Shown: positions 60,707 through 64,000 of the stretch, one piece after another | Position numbering within the stretch: position 1 is the first letter of the stretch | Layout: every line of letters begins with the position of its first letter | Assembly: GCF_900101955.1 (NCBI RefSeq) | Contig: NZ_FNAQ01000003.1 | Coordinates: 124,001-188,000 of the forward strand | Reading direction: 5' to 3' | Source: Desulfuromonas thiophila | GTDB taxonomy: Bacteria > Desulfobacterota > Desulfuromonadia > Desulfuromonadales > Desulfuromonadaceae | Length of the DNA stretch: 64,000 nucleotides | Position numbers and translations under genes: made by a program | The notes under the pieces: model-generated | The model's database searches: none | What the model saw: only the letters and a program-made list of their open reading frames with translations | What the model was told of the DNA's origin: nothing

Positions 60707-61846
60707 ATGAAACATCTGGCATTATGTGGTTTGCTGCTGGCGCTGGCGACACCGGCGCTGGCGACGGAGGAGCTGTCAAACGTTGCCCTGCAGCAAAAAC
60801 TGCAGGCGACGGAGGCCCGTCTGGCCGAGATTGAAGCGCGCCTGGCGGCGGCTCCGCCGGTGGCCGATCGCTGGACGGACAGTCTGCTGGGTCACTGGAG
60901 CGAGCGGGTGCAGCTCAGTGGTCTGGTGGAGGTCGAGGCCGGCTACGAGAGGGTTGAACTGAGCGATGGTGGCAGCGACGAAAGCAGTGATCTGGTGCTG
61001 GCCACCGTCGAACTGGGCGTCGAGGTCAACCTTAACGATTACCTCAGTGGCCATGTGCTGCTGCTGTGGGAAGAAGACGAAACCGAGCCGGTGGATGTCG
61101 ATGAGGCGGTGATCAGCCTCAATGGTGGCGAGCGCTTGCCGCTGTATGTCAATGCCGGCAAGATGTATGTGCCCTTTGGCCGCTTTGAAAGTCATTTTAT
61201 CAGCGATCCGCTGACGCTGGAACTGGGTGAAACCAACGAGACGGCGGTGGAGCTGGGTTTTGCCAGCGCCGGTTTTGATCTGAGTCTGTCACTGTTCAAT
61301 GGCGATGTCGACGAAATCGACGAGAACAATCATATCAACAGTCTGGTAGCCAAGGCCGTGTACAGCCTGCCGGAGGATCGGATCGCCGGTCTGGCCCTGA
61401 GCCTGGGGATGTCCTGGATCTCCAATCTGGCGGATAGTGACGCGCTGGAGGAGGAAGTCGCCGTGGATGCGCTGGACGACAAGGTGGACGGTTTTGGCGC
61501 CTTTGTCAGCCTGGCCGTGGCTGAACGACTGTTTATTGAGGCCGAGTACCTTGGCGCCCTGCGTTCTTTTGCTGCCGGGGAACTGGCTTTTGATGGCGGC
61601 GAAGCGTTGCGGCCGGAAACCTGGAACCTGGAGGTGGGCTATCAGCTGCGCGACGACCTGCAGATGGCGGTCAAGTATGAAGGCGGCAGGGATCTGGCCG
61701 ATTTCCTGCCGGAGGAGCAGTATGGGGCCGTCGTGGCCTATCAGCTGTTCGAGCCGCTGACCCTGGCGCTGGAATATCTCTACGGCGAATTTGACAACGA
61801 TGACGAGCGCGATCTGGTAACGGCCCAGCTGGCGCTGGAATTCTGA
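60707..61846 (+). CDS. LbtU-like outer-membrane porin of the iron island
   Basis: This encodes 379 residues with a signal peptide (about 1-19, ending PALA), a short coiled coil (LQQKLQATEARLAEIEARLAA, about 28-48) and then about 14-16 alternating beta strands ending with a C-terminal Phe (QLALEF), the outer-membrane barrel signature. The coiled-coil-plus-barrel layout resembles the LbtU siderophore porin of Legionella and its relatives in delta-proteobacteria. At the end of the feo operon it probably admits iron or an iron chelate. The long acidic loops (LWEEDETEPVDVDEAV) could attract cations. Confidence 0.8.
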   Translation: MKHLALCGLLLALATPALATEELSNVALQQKLQATEARLAEIEARLAAAPPVADRWTDSLLGHWSERVQLSGLVEVEAGYERVELSDGGSDESSDLVLATVELGVEVNLNDYLSGHVLLLWEEDETEPVDVDEAVISLNGGERLPLYVNAGKMYVPFGRFESHFISDPLTLELGETNETAVELGFASAGFDLSLSLFNGDVDEIDENNHINSLVAKAVYSLPEDRIAGLALSLGMSWISNLADSDALEEEVAVDALDDKVDGFGAFVSLAVAERLFIEAEYLGALRSFAAGELAFDGGEALRPETWNLEVGYQLRDDLQMAVKYEGGRDLADFLPEEQYGAVVAYQLFEPLTLALEYLYGEFDNDDERDLVTAQLALEF

Positions 61847-61870
61847 CCGGCCCTCTGTACGCCATGGCTG

Positions 61871-61911
61871 AACAGCAAAAAGGCCTCCGTTATGGGGGCC
61901 TTTTTGCTGTT
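61871..61911. terminator. Bidirectional terminator between the feo island and slyD
   Basis: Arms AACAGCAAAAAGGCC and GGCCTTTTTGCTGTT are perfect; the embedded A5/T5 runs serve both strands. Confidence 0.92.
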
Positions 61912-61929
61912 CGATCGAACCGCTCCGCT

Positions 61930-62430
61930 TCAGTGCAGCTGACGCTGTTTTTTCAGCTGCTCCAGCAGGATGCCGCCGGGTTGGCTGTTCTGCTGCGCCT
62001 CTGGAATCACCTCGATCAGGTGGATGTCGAACGTCAGGGCCTTGCCGGCCAGGGGATGGTTGGCGTCGAGGGTCACCTGTTCGTCATTCAGGTCGCTGAC
62101 CATCACATACAACAGAGAGCCGTCCTGCCGAGTGATTTCAATCTGGGCGCCGATCTGCAGCGCCAGATCGGCGGGTAACTGGGCGCGGTCGATCTCTTCG
62201 ATCAGATCGGGATTGCTGGCGCCGTAGGCCTGTTCCGGCGGGATGGTCAGGGTTTTGTGCTCGCCTGGCACCATGCCGACTACGGCGGCGTCGAAACCGG
62301 CGATCACTTCCTTCTGGCCGAGAATAAAGTTCAGCGGTTGCTTGTCCTGGGAGGAATCAAACACCGTACCGTCGGCCAGATAACCGGTGTAATGCACCTT
62401 GACGGTATCACCTTTTTTTGCCACAAACAT
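61930..62430 (-). CDS. slyD: SlyD-type FKBP peptidyl-prolyl isomerase
   Basis: This encodes 166 residues with the SlyD plan: FKBP core split by an IF (flap) domain. Marks are VKVHYTGYLADGTVFDSSQD, PLNFILGQKEVIAGFDAAVVGM, the IF stretch (IPPEQAYGASNPDLIEEIDRAQLP) and NHPLAGKALTFDIHLIEV. The C-terminus lacks the His/Cys-rich metal-binding tail of E. coli SlyD and ends LLEQLKKQRQLH. It is a cytosolic folding helper. The ATG at 62430 follows an AAGGAAG site; the in-frame extension to 62628 is not needed. Confidence 0.93.
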   Translation of the reverse strand: MFVAKKGDTVKVHYTGYLADGTVFDSSQDKQPLNFILGQKEVIAGFDAAVVGMVPGEHKTLTIPPEQAYGASNPDLIEEIDRAQLPADLALQIGAQIEITRQDGSLLYVMVSDLNDEQVTLDANHPLAGKALTFDIHLIEVIPEAQQNSQPGGILLEQLKKQRQLH

Positions 62431-62551
62431 CGCGCTTCCTTTCTGTTGCCAGCGGTTGCAGGAAAATCGGAAATGCCGAGAGTAGAAAGATTCGCGGCGA
62501 ATGTCAACGTGGCGGCGGCACTGCGCCGCCCTTTTCACGAAAGAGACTGCC

Positions 62552-62896
62552 ATGACCGGAGAACCCCTGAAACAGGCCATTGCCGTCGAGCGCCGGCCGG
62601 AGCATGCCTTTATCCGCTGGTCGGACACGGGCGGCGTCTGCTGCGAACTGCTCGATTACTTCATTGCCCGCCGGGCCGACGCTACCGAGCTGGCGACATT
62701 CGAGCTGCTTGATATGGAACAGATGTGGCAACAGCTGCTGAGCCTGGGCGAAACCGGCCTGAGCCGGGCGGTGCGCAAGCAGGTTGAGATTATCGACTGG
62801 CAACAGCCGGGTGGCGGTGTGCGCAGCTGCTGTTTTCGCGCCGAGGGTCTGCTGGCGTTGTATGAGGAGATCCAAGCCCGGCGCGGCGCGGCCTGA
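62552..62896 (+). CDS. Hypothetical protein
   Basis: This encodes 114 residues, mostly helical with a central CCELLDYFIARRADATELATFELLDMEQMW stretch and a C-terminal GLLALYEEIQARRG. Four Cys (two as CC pairs) are present but no known motif. An AAAGAGA site precedes the ATG. It is divergent from slyD and 116 bases upstream of the radical SAM gene, which has its own promoter. Function unknown. Confidence 0.6.
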   Translation: MTGEPLKQAIAVERRPEHAFIRWSDTGGVCCELLDYFIARRADATELATFELLDMEQMWQQLLSLGETGLSRAVRKQVEIIDWQQPGGGVRSCCFRAEGLLALYEEIQARRGAA

Positions 62897-62905
62897 TACG
62901 GGGAC

Positions 62906-62934
62906 TTGAGGCTGCGGACTGTTGGTGCTATGTT
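62906..62934 (+). promoter_or_regulatory. Candidate promoter of the radical SAM gene
   Basis: TTGAGG (62906-62911), a 17-base spacer and TATGTT (62929-62934), 78 bases before the ATG. Confidence 0.55.
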
Positions 62935-63011
62935 GCGCGCCGATTGCAGCCATTGTTTCCTCTTATGGTGTCAGCCGCCGGACAGTGGGTTGGCGCCGGA
63001 AGGACGGCCTC

Positions 63012-64000
63012 ATGTATCAACCCGACAGTCTGCCGATAGCCGCTGTGTCCGGCGATCCGATCTTCGATGTGCACCGCTGGCTGCGGCTGTCGCATCATGG
63101 TATCCCGATTTACCTGTATCCCGAAGGCCCTCACTGGTTCGTGCCCAGTCGCGGTGGTGATGCCCTGCTGCAGCAGCTGCGGCAGAACCGGCCGGTGAGC
63201 CTGACCGCTGAGGCGGTCGGTTTTCTCCAGCGTCTGCCGCAGCCGCCGGTGGCGGCTTACGCTGGACGGGCCGCTTGCCTGCAGCTGAGCGGTTTGCAGG
63301 AGTTGTGGCTGCACATCACCAACCGCTGCAATTTGCGCTGTCGCCATTGTCTGTTTGCTTCCGCGGCGGACAGCGCCGCCGAACTGCCCTTGGCCCGTCT
63401 GTGCCAGCGCATTGACGAGGCCCGGGCGCTGGGTTGCCGGCTGTTCGCCCTGACCGGCGGGGAACCGACGGTCCATCGCGATTTTGTTGCCCTGGTTGAC
63501 CATGTGCTGGCCGATCCGGCTGCCCATGTGGCGGTGCTGACCAATGGCATGGCGCTGGAGCGCCTGACCTCTCTGGCGGACTGGCCGCGCGACCGGCTGC
63601 ACTGGCAGATCAGTGTCGATGGCCTTCAGGCCCGTCACGATGGCTTGCGCGGTGCCGGCAGTTTTGCCCGTCTGCGCCAGCAGCTTGCCGGCCTGCGCCA
63701 GCAGGGTTGGCCGTTTACCCTGTCCATGTGTGTCGAAGCGGACAATCTGGCCGACATGGCGGCGGTGGTGGAGCTGGCGGCTGACTGGGGCGCCGCCAAT
63801 GTTCATTTTATGTGGTACTTCGTGCGCGGCCGTGGTGGTGCCGAGCGCTTTGCCGACCCTGGCCGGATTGCCGCCGAACTGCGCCGTGCTCTTGGTGTTG
63901 CCGAGCGTCGCGGGGTGCGGATCGACAATCTTGACGCGTTGCGGACGCAGCTGTTCGCGCCGCCCGGCACCCGTCACGATGGCAGCGGGGCTGGTTGGCA
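63012..64000 (+). CDS. Radical SAM protein, possibly a SPASM-type peptide maturase (partial, cut by right edge)
   Basis: The frame is open from the ATG at 63012 (GGAAGGA site) to the window end, at least 329 residues. An N-terminal domain of about 95 residues (DVHRWLRLSHHGIPIYLYPEGPHWFVPS) precedes the radical SAM core with CNLRCRHC (about residues 112-119), the GGEPT motif (ALTGGEPTVHRDF) and ISVDGLQARHD. Order and style resemble the SPASM peptide-modifying enzymes, whose extra clusters would lie beyond the edge. No obvious substrate peptide is encoded in the 110 bases upstream; a partner may follow outside the window. Confidence 0.82.
   Translation, partial: MYQPDSLPIAAVSGDPIFDVHRWLRLSHHGIPIYLYPEGPHWFVPSRGGDALLQQLRQNRPVSLTAEAVGFLQRLPQPPVAAYAGRAACLQLSGLQELWLHITNRCNLRCRHCLFASAADSAAELPLARLCQRIDEARALGCRLFALTGGEPTVHRDFVALVDHVLADPAAHVAVLTNGMALERLTSLADWPRDRLHWQISVDGLQARHDGLRGAGSFARLRQQLAGLRQQGWPFTLSMCVEADNLADMAAVVELAADWGAANVHFMWYFVRGRGGAERFADPGRIAAELRRALGVAERRGVRIDNLDALRTQLFAPPGTRHDGSGAGW

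Overview
This 64 kb window looks like the chromosome of an anaerobic deltaproteobacterium of the Desulfuromonadales type (Geobacter / Pelobacter / Desulfuromonas relatives). The supporting signs are a high-GC genome, a single-chain pyruvate:ferredoxin oxidoreductase, futalosine-type menaquinone genes, a chemoreceptor whose periplasmic sensor carries a c-heme motif, a SelW-like selenoprotein read through an in-frame UGA, a FeoAB ferrous-iron island and many small cytosolic ferredoxin/Cys-rich proteins. An Mrp-type antiporter operon, NhaD and the N-epsilon-acetyl-beta-lysine osmolyte genes suggest a salt-exposed (marine or brackish) habitat. The genus is an inference from gene content, not from a database search.

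Layout. 1-7348 (minus strand) is a tightly overlapping Mrp-like operon in the order E-F-G-B-C-D, followed by two more NuoL/M/N-type subunits with a 67-residue membrane peptide between them; it runs off the left edge. 7577-8253 holds a membrane-anchored DUF2726-like gene whose stop codon is overlapped by a 157-bp palindromic, MITE-like repeat. 8477-15625 is a plus-strand run: mqnP, ubiX, mqnE, mqnC, hisC, mutY, rnd. 15784-20471 has an HDOD regulator, a DMT transporter, an HD phosphohydrolase, serS and three tRNAs. 20639-26496 has a large lipoprotein, a deaminase, an MFS transporter and the heme-c chemoreceptor. 26585-30954 (minus) has an ABC exporter trio with a consensus FNR-type box upstream, a ferredoxin, a J-domain protein and the selenoprotein. 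31186-36088 has queF and its partner, tadA, tRNA-Ser, two tandem small membrane proteins, an amine-oxidase-like flavoprotein and two unknown genes around a promoter/operator. 36199-40177 is marR, ablA, ablB and a second KamA-family radical SAM gene. 40300-42871 is modABC. 43187-46441 is tRNA-Ser, SRP RNA, dnaX, ybaB, recR. 46557-53159 is nifJ, an MglB/MglA-type pair, tRNA-Asn and nhaD. 53653-61846 is polyphosphate:AMP phosphotransferase, a Cys-rich peptide and an iron island (DtxR-family regulator, unknown 100-residue protein, feoA, feoB, two exported proteins, FeoB-associated peptide, LbtU-like porin). 61930-64000 has slyD, an unknown gene and a radical SAM gene cut by the right edge.

How the parts fit. 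Energy metabolism is covered by PFOR, ferredoxin, menaquinone synthesis and ion-translocating antiporters. The iron island looks like a complete ferrous-iron route from outer membrane (porin) through periplasm (DUF4198 protein) to inner membrane (FeoAB plus Cys-rich peptide). Two near-identical sequences sit in the promoter of the regulator and of the next gene and look like its operators. All four standard tRNA-Ser isoacceptors (UGA, GCU, CGA, GGA) plus serS lie within about 24 kb. tadA and its expected substrate tRNA-Arg(ACG) are both present. No prophage, insertion sequence with a transposase, or CRISPR array was seen.
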